From: a candidate division FCPU426 bacterium
GTDB lineage: Bacteria > Oederibacteriota > Muellerivitia > Muellerivitales > Muellerivitaceae
Direction: 5' to 3'
DNA length: 64,000 nucleotides
Assembly: GCA_027452205.1 (NCBI GenBank)
Contig: DAIDGV010000024.1
Location: 342,750 to 406,749 of the forward strand
The notes below the pieces were generated by a model that saw only the letters and a program-made list of their open reading frames with translations, was not told the DNA's origin and did not search any database. A program made the translations under genes and the position numbers. This document shows positions 40,216-48,203 of this stretch, piece after piece. The stretch's first letter is position 1; every line of letters begins with the position of its first letter.

Positions 40216-41988
40216 TCAACTTTGTGGATCGTTCAACAACAGGCCATAAACCTTTCGCAGTCCGCCCAAAGCGCCGTCCAAGGGAGTGAATCCCTTGTTC
40301 CAGCCCCGCACGCGTAATTGCGCCGGGGCCAAGGCGGGAAGCCCATGGCTGATCGGCGATTCCAAAAGCCAGGCCAGGCCCGTCGAACGGACCTTTAGGT
40401 CCTTTTGCCGGTTCAAATAATACTGGTGGAAAGGTCCGTTGAAACCCGAAAAACCGATGGGCCGCCGGTCCCGGTTCTTCACAACGATCTCGGAAGTGGC
40501 GTAGATGATCCTGGCGTAATGATCCGGTAAGGAAATCTGGGAAGCGGTTAGGCCTAGTTCTGGCTGTTCTTTTTCGAACTGCTCCACACCCCAGGGTTCG
40601 AACAAGAGGAAGGTCGGGATCATCACCACATCCGGTCGGCGATGTTCCACCTGTTGTAAGTAATAGAGGGAGAAAAAGTCCTGGTCCTCTTCGGCGAAGA
40701 ACACCGTACCCCGGGGCAGGGCCTTCAAAAGATCGACCCCATAGTCGTAGTTCAGCAACTCCCGGTCTTGGCTGTAACTTTCCCGATGGCTGATCCAGTT
40801 CAAAGCCAGGGTGCCGGCCATCAAAAGAATGACAAAGAGAGTGGCGATCTTGAACTTTTCCCGCAACTGGTCCAGCACCCAAGACAGACCCAAACTTGCC
40901 CATAAGAAGACGATCCAGTGGAGAGGGAGGAGGAATTTCGCCCCGATCCAATCGTTGGGCATCGATAAAAAAGAGAGGAGCGACGCGACCAACAAAAAAG
41001 CCGAGGCAACCAAGAACCAAAGTAGTTTTCTTTCCCCTTCCACCTTCCAACGCCATAAACCCGCCACGGCCAGGACCAGGAACAACCATCCCAGATCGTT
41101 CAGGCAATGATCCGTGAAAAAAGCGACCTGTTGGGACATTTGGCTCAAGAAAGGTCCGATCTGTTCCCAGCTGACGCGACCCAGCATCGCTCGCCAAAGC
41201 ACCGCTACAAAGTTGATCTCTTGCGAGGAGTAATAGCTTCTCGAAAGGTCCGCCCAAAAAGTGGAAAGGAACCCGGGCGCCCCGATATTCATCGCCGGTC
41301 CCAAATGGGCCCGAAGGGGCAAATAAAGCAAAGGCGATATCCCCAGGACCAGCACCGCTAGGCCCCGGACCCAGTCCCGCAGATCGATCCTCTCGCCCCA
41401 AAGGAAAAGAAGGAGTCCCGCCGGCATGAAAATGACCGCTGTTTCCCAATGATGGGCCAGGGAGAGGCCCGCCAGGAACAAGGTGATCGGCAGGACCCGC
41501 CCATAGGATCCTTTCTTTCTCGCTTGGACCCAAAGCAGCAACGTGAGCAATTGGACGCAAAGACTTAAATGATAAATACCGCCCTTGGCGCTCAGGGCGT
41601 TCTGCCAATAGGTCGGCGACAGGGCCAAGGCCATTCCTCCTATGACCGAGCAGAACCATCGGACCCAAAGGGAACGGGAAAGGGTTGCCCCCCAGCCTTG
41701 CAGTATCTCCAGCAGGACCAGCGCCAAAAGCGCCGCGCCGAGCGAGGCCCAACAGGATGAAGCCCAGCTGGCGCGAAAAAGCGGGCCGCCTAAAGGCAAA
41801 AGGGCTTGGATTCTTCCGACCAAGGAGGCCAAGGCATAGCTGGGCGGATGCTGGATCCCCAAAGTAACCCCGGCGGTGACGGTTTCCGCCGAATCGTCAT
41901 TGGGAAAGGCCGGGTTCAAGGTGGTCAAATAGACCGCCTGGGCGCCCATGAAAACGAGGAAGAATAGGATCCAGCGTTCGTTCTTCAA
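40216..41988 (-). CDS. DUF2723 membrane protein (putative GT-C glycosyltransferase)
   Basis: 590 residues with about ten membrane segments and a soluble C-terminal third. The N-terminus holds the DUF2723 hallmarks: LNPAFPNDDSAETVTAG (acidic pair after helix 1) and GIQHPPSYALASLVGRI. LSLAHHWETAVIFMP is also family-like. These proteins resemble PMT/ArnT-type enzymes using lipid-linked sugars at the outer face of the membrane; the acceptor is unknown. A TTG start with AAGGAG at five-base spacing is used. It sits between a P60-like lipoprotein and trmL in the operon. Confidence 0.88.
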   Translation of the reverse strand: MKNERWILFFLVFMGAQAVYLTTLNPAFPNDDSAETVTAGVTLGIQHPPSYALASLVGRIQALLPLGGPLFRASWASSCWASLGAALLALVLLEILQGWGATLSRSLWVRWFCSVIGGMALALSPTYWQNALSAKGGIYHLSLCVQLLTLLLWVQARKKGSYGRVLPITLFLAGLSLAHHWETAVIFMPAGLLLFLWGERIDLRDWVRGLAVLVLGISPLLYLPLRAHLGPAMNIGAPGFLSTFWADLSRSYYSSQEINFVAVLWRAMLGRVSWEQIGPFLSQMSQQVAFFTDHCLNDLGWLFLVLAVAGLWRWKVEGERKLLWFLVASAFLLVASLLSFLSMPNDWIGAKFLLPLHWIVFLWASLGLSWVLDQLREKFKIATLFVILLMAGTLALNWISHRESYSQDRELLNYDYGVDLLKALPRGTVFFAEEDQDFFSLYYLQQVEHRRPDVVMIPTFLLFEPWGVEQFEKEQPELGLTASQISLPDHYARIIYATSEIVVKNRDRRPIGFSGFNGPFHQYYLNRQKDLKVRSTGLAWLLESPISHGLPALAPAQLRVRGWNKGFTPLDGALGGLRKVYGLLLNDPQS

Positions 41989-41997
41989 AAATGCTCC

Positions 41998-42600
41998 TTA
42001 TCGCACCGCGAAGGCCGCGCGGAAAGTTTCCCGGGCTCGGATCTTGCGTCCCGTGGCCGAGTCCCGGGCCACGACCTCGTTGATATTGTCGTCGAAAAAA
42101 CTGAACCGGCGGCGGTGGATCCGGGGCGGCCGTCGGTCGTCGGACGAGTCGATATAAGTGACCAGTCCATTGTCGTAACTTTCCACGATCCCGGTGTGGG
42201 TCATCTCATCCCTGGCGTCGATGCGGCCGTCCCGGTTGATGTCATAGGTCTTGTCGAAGATCAGGATATCCCCCGGCCGGATGTCCTTCACTTGCGCCCG
42301 GCGGGTCTTGAGCAGGGTCAAATAGGTGTTCAGGTCCCGGGTTAGGTTGTGGTTTCCTTTACGGTGGTTCAAGAAGCGGTTCATCTTTCCCGAATGATAA
42401 CAAGCCAGCACGAAATGGGAACAATCAACCTTCCAACCGGGCCGGTGGGCCCAAAAGTCCCGGGCGTTCTGCACCGCTTCCTCGGGCGAAGCTGTGGGAG
42501 TGTCCTCGCTCAAAAGATACCGCCCCGGCGCCATGCAGCCCCCGCCCAGAAAACCCAAAGCCACCCAGACCAAGACCAGGAAAGCGGACCGGCGGGTCAT
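41998..42600 (-). CDS. NlpC/P60-like or CHAP-like lipoprotein, putative cell-wall hydrolase
   Basis: 200 residues. N-terminal signal ending GFLGGGC suggests lipidation, although the lipobox is not canonical. The papain-like catalytic Cys is probably in VDCSHFVLACYHSG, and the His in MTHTGIVESYD, with DIRPGDILIFD between them. An EF-hand-like acidic loop (DINRDGRIDARDE) may bind calcium. Its start overlaps the mprF stop (ATGA), so it is translationally coupled to the lysyl-phospholipid synthase. A role in envelope remodelling is a reasonable inference. Confidence 0.75.
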   Translation of the reverse strand: MTRRSAFLVLVWVALGFLGGGCMAPGRYLLSEDTPTASPEEAVQNARDFWAHRPGWKVDCSHFVLACYHSGKMNRFLNHRKGNHNLTRDLNTYLTLLKTRRAQVKDIRPGDILIFDKTYDINRDGRIDARDEMTHTGIVESYDNGLVTYIDSSDDRRPPRIHRRRFSFFDDNINEVVARDSATGRKIRARETFRAAFAVR

Positions 42601-45161
42601 TTTTTCAGGCCCGCCCGGTTCCCCCGGGAAATGAGCGACGCGATGTTGTTCAAAGCGTCCTCCAGGGAAAGGTTCACGGAGTAGGCTAGGTAGCAGGCCA
42701 TCCACTCGGGGTTGAACCGATCCTTCTCCTTGCGGATCTCGGTCAAATGATGGGCCCGGCCATAAGGTGAGAGGATCTCCAAGAGGGACGCCTCAAAGGG
42801 CGCCAAGGGGCTTTCTTCCATGTCCAAAAGACCCGCGCTGCCCAAGTTGAACCAATGGAAATCCTTCTTTTGGGCCCAGAAAAGCACCTCCAGCAAAAGA
42901 TAATCTTCTAGGAATTTGGGCTCTTCCCCCGCTGTACGCAAAAGGTCCACAGCCATCTCGGTCTTGCCGTGGCTTGGGAGCAGGTTGGCGAAAGCCACGA
43001 GTTTCCCCTCTTTTCGAACGACCGCGACGGACCCGCGTTTGAGATAACTGTTACGGAAGAACCCCGTGGAGAATCCTTTTTCCCGGGTCTTGTGATGGCT
43101 CAACCAGGATTCGGATACATCCCGCAATTCACGCAGATGGGCCGTCACGCCCACGGACGGGATGACGTCGAATTGATAATCCTCTTTTTCGTGGAAGCGC
43201 TGGTAAGTGTTCTTCAGGTCCGCCGAAAGGCCCTCCAGCTTGAGGCTCTTCAAGTTCACCCGGGCTTCCTCGGCGATCTTCAAGGCGGTCAAGCCCAGGT
43301 TCAAATAAGCCTCGAAGTGGTTCTGATCGACCTGGAAGAAGACCGGCAGGGCGTTCTTTTTCCGGCAAAGGTCGCGGAACCTCAGGGTCAGGTCCTCCCG
43401 GTCCTTCTCATGGCCCACCGGGTCGCCCAGGACGATCCAGCTCTTCCCCTCGATGGCGTACATCAGGAAAGCGTCGCGCTTTTTATTGAACAAAAGGGCT
43501 TTGTCGCCCAACAAAGCCAGCCCGGCATAGCTCTTGTTCGAATGTTTGAGCGCTTCTTGGGCTTTGTCCAACTCGTCGATATTGGGAAAATCGGTCTCGG
43601 GCTGGGTGGGCGAGATCAAGCTGATGATCGAGAAGACCAACAGCGTCAGGGTCACCCCAAAGCTGGAGCGCAGATACCGGGCCGCGTCCTCCACGATGTC
43701 GAAGGTGGTCCAAAGGTCCATGGAAAGGGTCTCGTAACGGTAATTGACCACGCCGATCCAAATGGACCCGAGCCAGACGAAAAGGATCAAGGCCACCCAG
43801 CCCACCGGATAGCGCTGCTGGAAAATGGAACCTTTCCGGGGAAAATAGGCCCGGCTGAACAACATCGCCACAAAGAGGATCAAAAGCAGCAAGGCTTCCC
43901 GGTAGGCGAAACCTTTGAAAAAACAACCCAACACACCCAAACCCAGCAAGGCCAATACCGTGACATAGGCGCTTCCTAGGCGCTGCTGGATACCCCGGCC
44001 CAGCACCAACAACCAGCCACCCACCAAGGCCGTCAAAAAATGAGCGCCTTCTAGGAAAGGAAGGGGCAGGAACTCATTGAGCCAAAGCACCCGCCGGTTC
44101 ACCTCGGGCGAAACATTGGATAAAAGCAGCATACCCCCCGACAAGAAGACCAGTCCTCCATAGACATGCGGAAGGAAATCCGGCGCCCATCGGTTAAGGA
44201 TCTGCAGGGCCCTTTTGAATCCTTCCTTATTGCGGATGATCTCGAAAGTGGAAAAGGTGAAGAGACCCAGGACGAAGGGGATCAGGTAATAAATGAAACG
44301 GAAAGCCAAAAGGGCGCCTAACACATCGGAAGCGGGCAGCGCTGGCGAAAGAAGGACCACCACCACTGTTTCCAGAACACCCAACCCGCCTGGAACCTGG
44401 CTGATGAAGCCGACAAACTGGGCTAATAGATAAATGGCCAAAAAGGAAAAATAACTTACTGAGCTGTCGGGCAGCAATAGGTAAAGGGCGCCGCCGGAGA
44501 ACATCCAATCCGTGCAGCCGACGAGCATTTGACCCAATACGATGCTCAACGAGGGCATGGGGAACTTCCATTTGAAGACCTGCAGGTTCCCTCTTAAGAA
44601 AACCGAAAACAAAAGATAGGTCACGATGATCAGGGAGCAAAGAAGGCCTACCGGCGTGACCGATTGGAAAGGGATGTGGATCGAATCGGGCAGCGTAGGA
44701 GGGTTGAGGAAAAAGAACAGGGACCCCATGGTGAAAAAACCTACCCAATAGGTCGAACCGCAAACGATGAGCACATTGGCCGTTTCCACCGCGCTCAAGC
44801 CCCAGGCCGAATAGAAACGATAGCGGATACCGCCGCCGGTGATGAGCGCCGCGCCCATATTGTGGCTGAAAGCGTAGGAGGTGAAAGAGGTCAGGGCGAT
44901 CTTGGGATATTCGATGGGCTTTTTGATATGCCGGAATCCCAGTACGTCATAGAAGGTCAGGGCGAAATAGCTGGCCATGGTGGCCAGGAAAGCGAGAAGG
45001 AATTGTTCCGCGGGCATTTGCCGGAGGTAATGCACCACATCGTCATAGTGGCTGGTCCGGATCTCCCGGCGCAGCACCCAGAGGGCGATATAAAAGAGGA
45101 CGACCACTACGAGGACACTGATGGTCTGGACGACCTTATTTCGCTTGTCGGTGTTTTCCAT
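42597..45161 (-). CDS. mprF: MprF-type lysylphosphatidylglycerol synthase/flippase
   Basis: 854 residues. Residues 1 to about 510 form the LPG flippase/synthase membrane region (about 14 helices; FAHNMGAALITGGG-like segment at SHNMGAALITGGGIRYRFYS, and FISQVPGGLGVLETVVV). The C-terminal DUF2156 GNAT-like domain (about 550-854) contains GKSWIVLGDPVG and MAVDLLRTAGEEPKFLEDYL, typical of aminoacyl-tRNA-dependent phosphatidylglycerol aminoacylation. It modifies and flips the lipid, lowering surface charge. The ATG at 45159-45161 aligns with family starts; the ribosome site is weak. It follows pdxH by five bases. Confidence 0.92.
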   Translation of the reverse strand: MENTDKRNKVVQTISVLVVVVLFYIALWVLRREIRTSHYDDVVHYLRQMPAEQFLLAFLATMASYFALTFYDVLGFRHIKKPIEYPKIALTSFTSYAFSHNMGAALITGGGIRYRFYSAWGLSAVETANVLIVCGSTYWVGFFTMGSLFFFLNPPTLPDSIHIPFQSVTPVGLLCSLIIVTYLLFSVFLRGNLQVFKWKFPMPSLSIVLGQMLVGCTDWMFSGGALYLLLPDSSVSYFSFLAIYLLAQFVGFISQVPGGLGVLETVVVVLLSPALPASDVLGALLAFRFIYYLIPFVLGLFTFSTFEIIRNKEGFKRALQILNRWAPDFLPHVYGGLVFLSGGMLLLSNVSPEVNRRVLWLNEFLPLPFLEGAHFLTALVGGWLLVLGRGIQQRLGSAYVTVLALLGLGVLGCFFKGFAYREALLLLILFVAMLFSRAYFPRKGSIFQQRYPVGWVALILFVWLGSIWIGVVNYRYETLSMDLWTTFDIVEDAARYLRSSFGVTLTLLVFSIISLISPTQPETDFPNIDELDKAQEALKHSNKSYAGLALLGDKALLFNKKRDAFLMYAIEGKSWIVLGDPVGHEKDREDLTLRFRDLCRKKNALPVFFQVDQNHFEAYLNLGLTALKIAEEARVNLKSLKLEGLSADLKNTYQRFHEKEDYQFDVIPSVGVTAHLRELRDVSESWLSHHKTREKGFSTGFFRNSYLKRGSVAVVRKEGKLVAFANLLPSHGKTEMAVDLLRTAGEEPKFLEDYLLLEVLFWAQKKDFHWFNLGSAGLLDMEESPLAPFEASLLEILSPYGRAHHLTEIRKEKDRFNPEWMACYLAYSVNLSLEDALNNIASLISRGNRAGLKK

Positions 45162-45166
45162 GGGAC

Positions 45167-45814
45167 TTAAGGCGCGAGGCGGGACATCTTCCAACTGCCC
45201 GATCCCTTCCGTTGGTATTGCAGCCGGTCATGGAGCCGGTTGGGCCTTCCCTGCCAGAACTCGATCGTATGAGGGATCAAACGGAACCCGCCCCAATGCG
45301 GAGGCCGGGGAATTTCCCGGCCGGCGAATTGTTCTTCCAGGGCCCGCATCCGTCTTTCGAGGAAATCCCGGTCCGGCACGATATCGCTTTGATTGGAAGC
45401 CCAGGCGCCCAATTGGCTGCCCCGGGGCCGGGTCTTGAAGTAAATGTCCGATTCTTGGGCAGAAACCTTGGTGACCTTGCCATCGACACGCACCTGCCGA
45501 CTCAACTGAGGCCAAAAGAAAAGCAGACTGGCCACGGGTTTTTGGCGCAGTTCCCGGCCCTTGCGGCTTTCGTAATTGGTGTAGAAGACGAACCCTTTCG
45601 GGTCTAGGCCTTTCAAAAGGACAATGCGGTTGGAAGGTTTACCCGAGGATGAGACTGAGGCCACCGCCAAAGCGTTTGTGTCCAACACCTGGGCCTTCAA
45701 CGCTTCCTTGAACCAGCGCTGGAAGAGCGTAATAGGGTTGGCGGGAACGTTCTTTTCGATCAATTCTTCGTGGCGGTATTCGCGGCGAAGGTGGGCGATG
45801 GAGACCTTTTTCAT
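45167..45814 (-). CDS. pdxH: Pyridoxamine 5'-phosphate oxidase
   Basis: 215 residues, normal length. FMN enzyme oxidising PNP/PMP to pyridoxal 5'-phosphate. Family motifs: NAPVANPITLFQRWFKEAL-like start (EKNVPANPITLFQRWFKEAL), NRIVLLKGLDPKGFVFYTNY (FMN site), SRQVRVDGKVTKVS, TRPRGSQLGAWASNQS and the C-terminal FWQGRPNRLHDRLQY with RLHDR. The start has AAGG upstream. It heads the ten-gene minus-strand run (pdxH, mprF, P60-like, DUF2723, trmL, RDD, YyaL-like, mscL, hydrolase, methyltransferase). Confidence 0.97.
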   Translation of the reverse strand: MKKVSIAHLRREYRHEELIEKNVPANPITLFQRWFKEALKAQVLDTNALAVASVSSSGKPSNRIVLLKGLDPKGFVFYTNYESRKGRELRQKPVASLLFFWPQLSRQVRVDGKVTKVSAQESDIYFKTRPRGSQLGAWASNQSDIVPDRDFLERRMRALEEQFAGREIPRPPHWGGFRLIPHTIEFWQGRPNRLHDRLQYQRKGSGSWKMSRLAP

Positions 45815-45952
45815 GGCCTTAATCTCTCATAAATAAGGGTGATTTTAAATAAGATGGTTTGTCTTGTAGCTAACGCTTTGGTTTTCTAGAATACCCCTCC
45901 ACTTAAGCCGGTTTTCGCCGTGAACAGGCGCTAAAACCATCACAAACCTCTC

Positions 45953-46041
45953 GGAGAGGTGGCAGAGTGGACGGCGCTTCCGCCAGGAAGCGGAACGAAA
46001 GTGTCCGTGAAAAATAGAACTTAAATAAGGGTTTTATTTCG
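45953..46041. repeat. tRNA-Ser 5' fragment joined to a structured repeat, upstream copy
   Basis: 45953-45970 repeats exactly the first 18 bases of the tRNA-Ser gene (GGAGAGGTGGCAGAGTGG). It is followed from 45973 by GGCGCTTCC/GGAAGCG and CGAAA/TTTCG hairpin arms. This 69-base block aligns at roughly 70 percent with 46270-46336 on the other side of the tRNA. The fragment has no T-arm or acceptor partner, so it is not a functional tRNA. The remaining bases to 46113 hold a perfect ATGCGTC/GACGCAT hairpin and no gene. Confidence 0.65.
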
Positions 46042-46113
46042 TTCATGCGTCGAAGACGCATTCCCTTCCCAAAGCGGAAGAGAGTCGTTACAACTTATTT
46101 AGCTGTTTGACCC

Positions 46114-46203
46114 GGAGAGGTGGCAGAGTGGTCGAATGCGTCTGACTCGAAATCAGATTTACGGGCAACCGTAACGGGGGTTCGAATCCCTCCCTCTCCG
46201 CCA
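46114..46203 (+). tRNA. tRNA-Ser (anticodon CGA)
   Basis: Complete class II tRNA with encoded CCA. Acceptor GGAGAGG (46114-46120) pairs with CCTCTCC (46193-46199). The anticodon arm is CTGACTCGAAATCAG with CGA, reading UCG. There is a long variable arm (about 46158-46174) and T-arm GGGGGTTCGAATCCC. Directly after, CCATAAAGGGCG pairs with CGCCCTTTATGG (46201-46212 / 46229-46240): a 3' trailer hairpin that includes the CCA end, possibly aiding termination or end processing. Confidence 0.96.
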
Positions 46204-46269
46204 TAAAGGGCGGCATCTACAAAGGTGTCGCCCTTTATGGTTTAGCGGTAGATTCGAACCCAAGGGTTC

Positions 46270-46336
46270 GGCGCTGCCAAAGGCAGCGAGCCGAAAATTT
46301 CCATTAAAAATAAAGCTTTTATAAATATTTCTTTCG
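46270..46336. repeat. Structured repeat, downstream copy flanking tRNA-Ser
   Basis: GGCGCTGCC/GGCAGCG hairpin followed by CCGAAA/TTTCGG arms around an A/T-rich core. It is a diverged direct repeat of 45973-46041. It is preceded by CGAACCC/GGGTTCG (46255-46270), a palindrome that resembles a tRNA T-arm. No gene lies between the tRNA and 46350. Confidence 0.6.
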
Positions 46337-46350
46337 GCTATCCCTCTGCC

Positions 46351-46671
46351 CTATCCCTTCATCACTCTCGCCCAAGCCAAAGTTGCTTTGGTCTTTGCCT
46401 CTTCTTCCGTAGGTTTCCTCAGTTCCAGAACGAACAACGCCAAGTCCCCCGGTATCAGTTTCGCTTTCTTTAAAAGAGCCTCTTCCAAAAGCATGTAGTG
46501 GAACCCCCGCCGAAAACCGATCTCGCCCTCAAAACGACACTTCTTTACGATTCCTTTGATGAAATACCGGGGCTGTTTTCCCCATATCTTCGCTGGGTCC
46601 AAGGGCAGATGGATAGCGATCAATTCTTTATGGCCCTCGAATACCATGGCCTCGAACTTCATTTTTTTCAT
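46351..46671 (-). CDS. DUF1905-domain protein
   Basis: 106 residues. Beta-barrel DUF1905 pattern: KKMKFEAMVFEGHKELIAIH, then IWGKQPRYFIKGIVKKCRFE, HYMLLEEALLKKAKLIPGD and LALFVLELRKPTEE. Family members are small intracellular proteins of unknown function, often fused to YdeI/OmpD-associated domains; here only the DUF1905 part is present. GGAGG seven bases upstream fixes the ATG at 46669-46671. Confidence 0.85.
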   Translation of the reverse strand: MKKMKFEAMVFEGHKELIAIHLPLDPAKIWGKQPRYFIKGIVKKCRFEGEIGFRRGFHYMLLEEALLKKAKLIPGDLALFVLELRKPTEEEAKTKATLAWARVMKG

Positions 46672-46766
46672 GGTTCTGCCTCCGGTTTTCTTCCCATCCA
46701 TTCGAATAAGACCAGAATTATAATAAGACCGTTATTGCCTCTTCAATCCACCTATGGAGAACTTCT

Positions 46767-47402
46767 ATGAAAAAAGTCGCCTTGCTGTGCCTCTTCCTTC
46801 TCGCTTTCGCATCCCACTCCTTGGCCGATGACCGCCCCAACCACTACGACGACTGGGAAGTTAAGACCGACAAGGTCATCAAGAAGACCGTTCTCGTCAA
46901 GAAGGGTTATCCCAATGGAGACTGGGTGCCCGGCATGGGTGATGCCTTCAGCCAGAACAATCTCATGTTGCAGTATTCTTTCGAGGCCGTTTTCATAGGC
47001 GATCCGGGCAGCGCAAACCGGAAGGTCAGCTATTACCTGCTCTTCGACAATGTGATCAACCAAAAGATCACCGCCAAGAACCCCATCGATGATCACTGGT
47101 TCAAATACACCCCTTCCACCGAAGTTACCTTGGTCTTGGATGATGACAGTAAGACCTTGTCCCAGGATTATCACTCAGGCCAATCGGGTGACGACTTTAT
47201 TGGTATCCACGCCTATGAAGAAGTTCGCGTTCCCTTGACGGAGGATCTTATCAACAAGATCCTGGCCGCCAAGACGGTGGCCTTCAATTTAAGCTCCGAT
47301 GACAAGGACGCGAACAAGTCCTTCGTTTTCGACCAAAAGTTCAAGGATGTGTTGAAAGCTTTCATCTATCGCGCCAATGAGATCAAAGGCGACTCGAAAT
47401 AA
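46767..47402 (+). CDS. Secreted hypothetical protein
   Basis: 211 residues. A clear signal peptide (KKVALLCLFLLAFASHSLA, cleavage before DDRPNH) suggests a periplasmic or secreted location. The mature protein is acidic and beta-rich in the middle (LMLQYSFEAVFIGDPGSANR, VTLVLDDDSKTLSQ) with a helical end (QKFKDVLKAFIYRANEI). Only two Cys-poor regions are seen and no known family is recognised. GGAGA is just upstream of the ATG. A strong terminator follows, so it is monocistronic. Confidence 0.8.
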   Translation: MKKVALLCLFLLAFASHSLADDRPNHYDDWEVKTDKVIKKTVLVKKGYPNGDWVPGMGDAFSQNNLMLQYSFEAVFIGDPGSANRKVSYYLLFDNVINQKITAKNPIDDHWFKYTPSTEVTLVLDDDSKTLSQDYHSGQSGDDFIGIHAYEEVRVPLTEDLINKILAAKTVAFNLSSDDKDANKSFVFDQKFKDVLKAFIYRANEIKGDSK

Positions 47403-47407
47403 AAAAG

Positions 47408-47442
47408 AAAAGGCGGGAGGATAATATCCTCCCGCCTTTTTT
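47408..47442. terminator. Bidirectional terminator between convergent genes
   Basis: AGGCGGGAGGATA pairs with TATCCTCCCGCCT, with A-run before and six T after. It serves the secreted protein gene on plus and the reductase-like gene on minus. Confidence 0.92.
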
Positions 47443-47451
47443 AATGACGGA

Positions 47452-48123
47452 CTACCGCACCACTTTGATGTTCACCATGCCGGTCTTGGTCGCGCCCCAA
47501 AGCCGGATCCACAACCCCATGTACATTTCCGGGCCCCGGGCGCTGGAAATATCCCCCAAGTCCAACACGTCCTTCCAGCCGAAGGACTTCAAGAGCTCGG
47601 TCACCTTGGCCTTCGCCTCGGCGTCATTGCCGCAAACAAAGATGGTGTGATCGCCGCCGCCCACCGCCTGGGGGTTCACCATCACCGGCGCGGAGATGGT
47701 ATTGAGCGATTTGACGACCTTCAGGTTGGGAAAAGCGTTCTGGATCTTCTCGGCGTTGCAGCGGTCCTGCCCCGCCAGGGCGCCCGGCGGCATGCCTTTG
47801 CTGAAATCCAGTTCATTGGTTGTGTCGATCAAGATTTTCGGACCGACCTTGCCCGCCTCGGCTAATTTGAGAGCGTCCACCGCGATCTGTCCGTGGGTGC
47901 AATTGATGAGGAGTTCCCCATGGGCCGCGGCTTCTTTGAAAGTGACCACCCGGGCCTTGTTTTGCACTTGGGGCAGCCATTCCCGCAGGGTGACCGCCAT
48001 GTTCTTTTTGTCGTCTAATTTTTGCGGATCGCGAGTGCCCAAGGCCACATCGTGTCCCAACTCCACCAGTTTCGCGCCCAAGGTTTGACCCACAACGCCC
48101 GATCCGATGATGCCGATCTTCAT
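47452..48123 (-). CDS. NAD(P)-binding reductase of the F420-dependent NADP oxidoreductase family
   Basis: 223 residues. N-terminal Rossmann motif MKIGIIGSGVVGQTLGAKLV, then DVALGTRDPQKL where the Arg suggests NADPH binding. The family segments LINCTHGQIAVDALK, ILIDTTNELDF and VVKSLNTISAPVMVNP (KxLN) are typical. Such proteins act on F420, quinones or small carbonyls; without F420 genes in view the electron partner is unknown. It is single and downstream of the lysR-like gene on the same strand. Confidence 0.9.
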   Translation of the reverse strand: MKIGIIGSGVVGQTLGAKLVELGHDVALGTRDPQKLDDKKNMAVTLREWLPQVQNKARVVTFKEAAAHGELLINCTHGQIAVDALKLAEAGKVGPKILIDTTNELDFSKGMPPGALAGQDRCNAEKIQNAFPNLKVVKSLNTISAPVMVNPQAVGGGDHTIFVCGNDAEAKAKVTELLKSFGWKDVLDLGDISSARGPEMYMGLWIRLWGATKTGMVNIKVVR

Positions 48124-48203
48124 AGAGAGCCTTCTTTCCCTAAAGATGAACTAGGGTCATGCTAAAGAAGGACTTTTAACCAAATCAAGCGGGATGCCGT
48201 GAA

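Noticed and set aside
45953-46010. A second functional tRNA-Ser gene
   Set aside because: Only the first 18 bases match; the anticodon arm has the wrong loop size and there is no variable arm, T-arm or acceptor complement.
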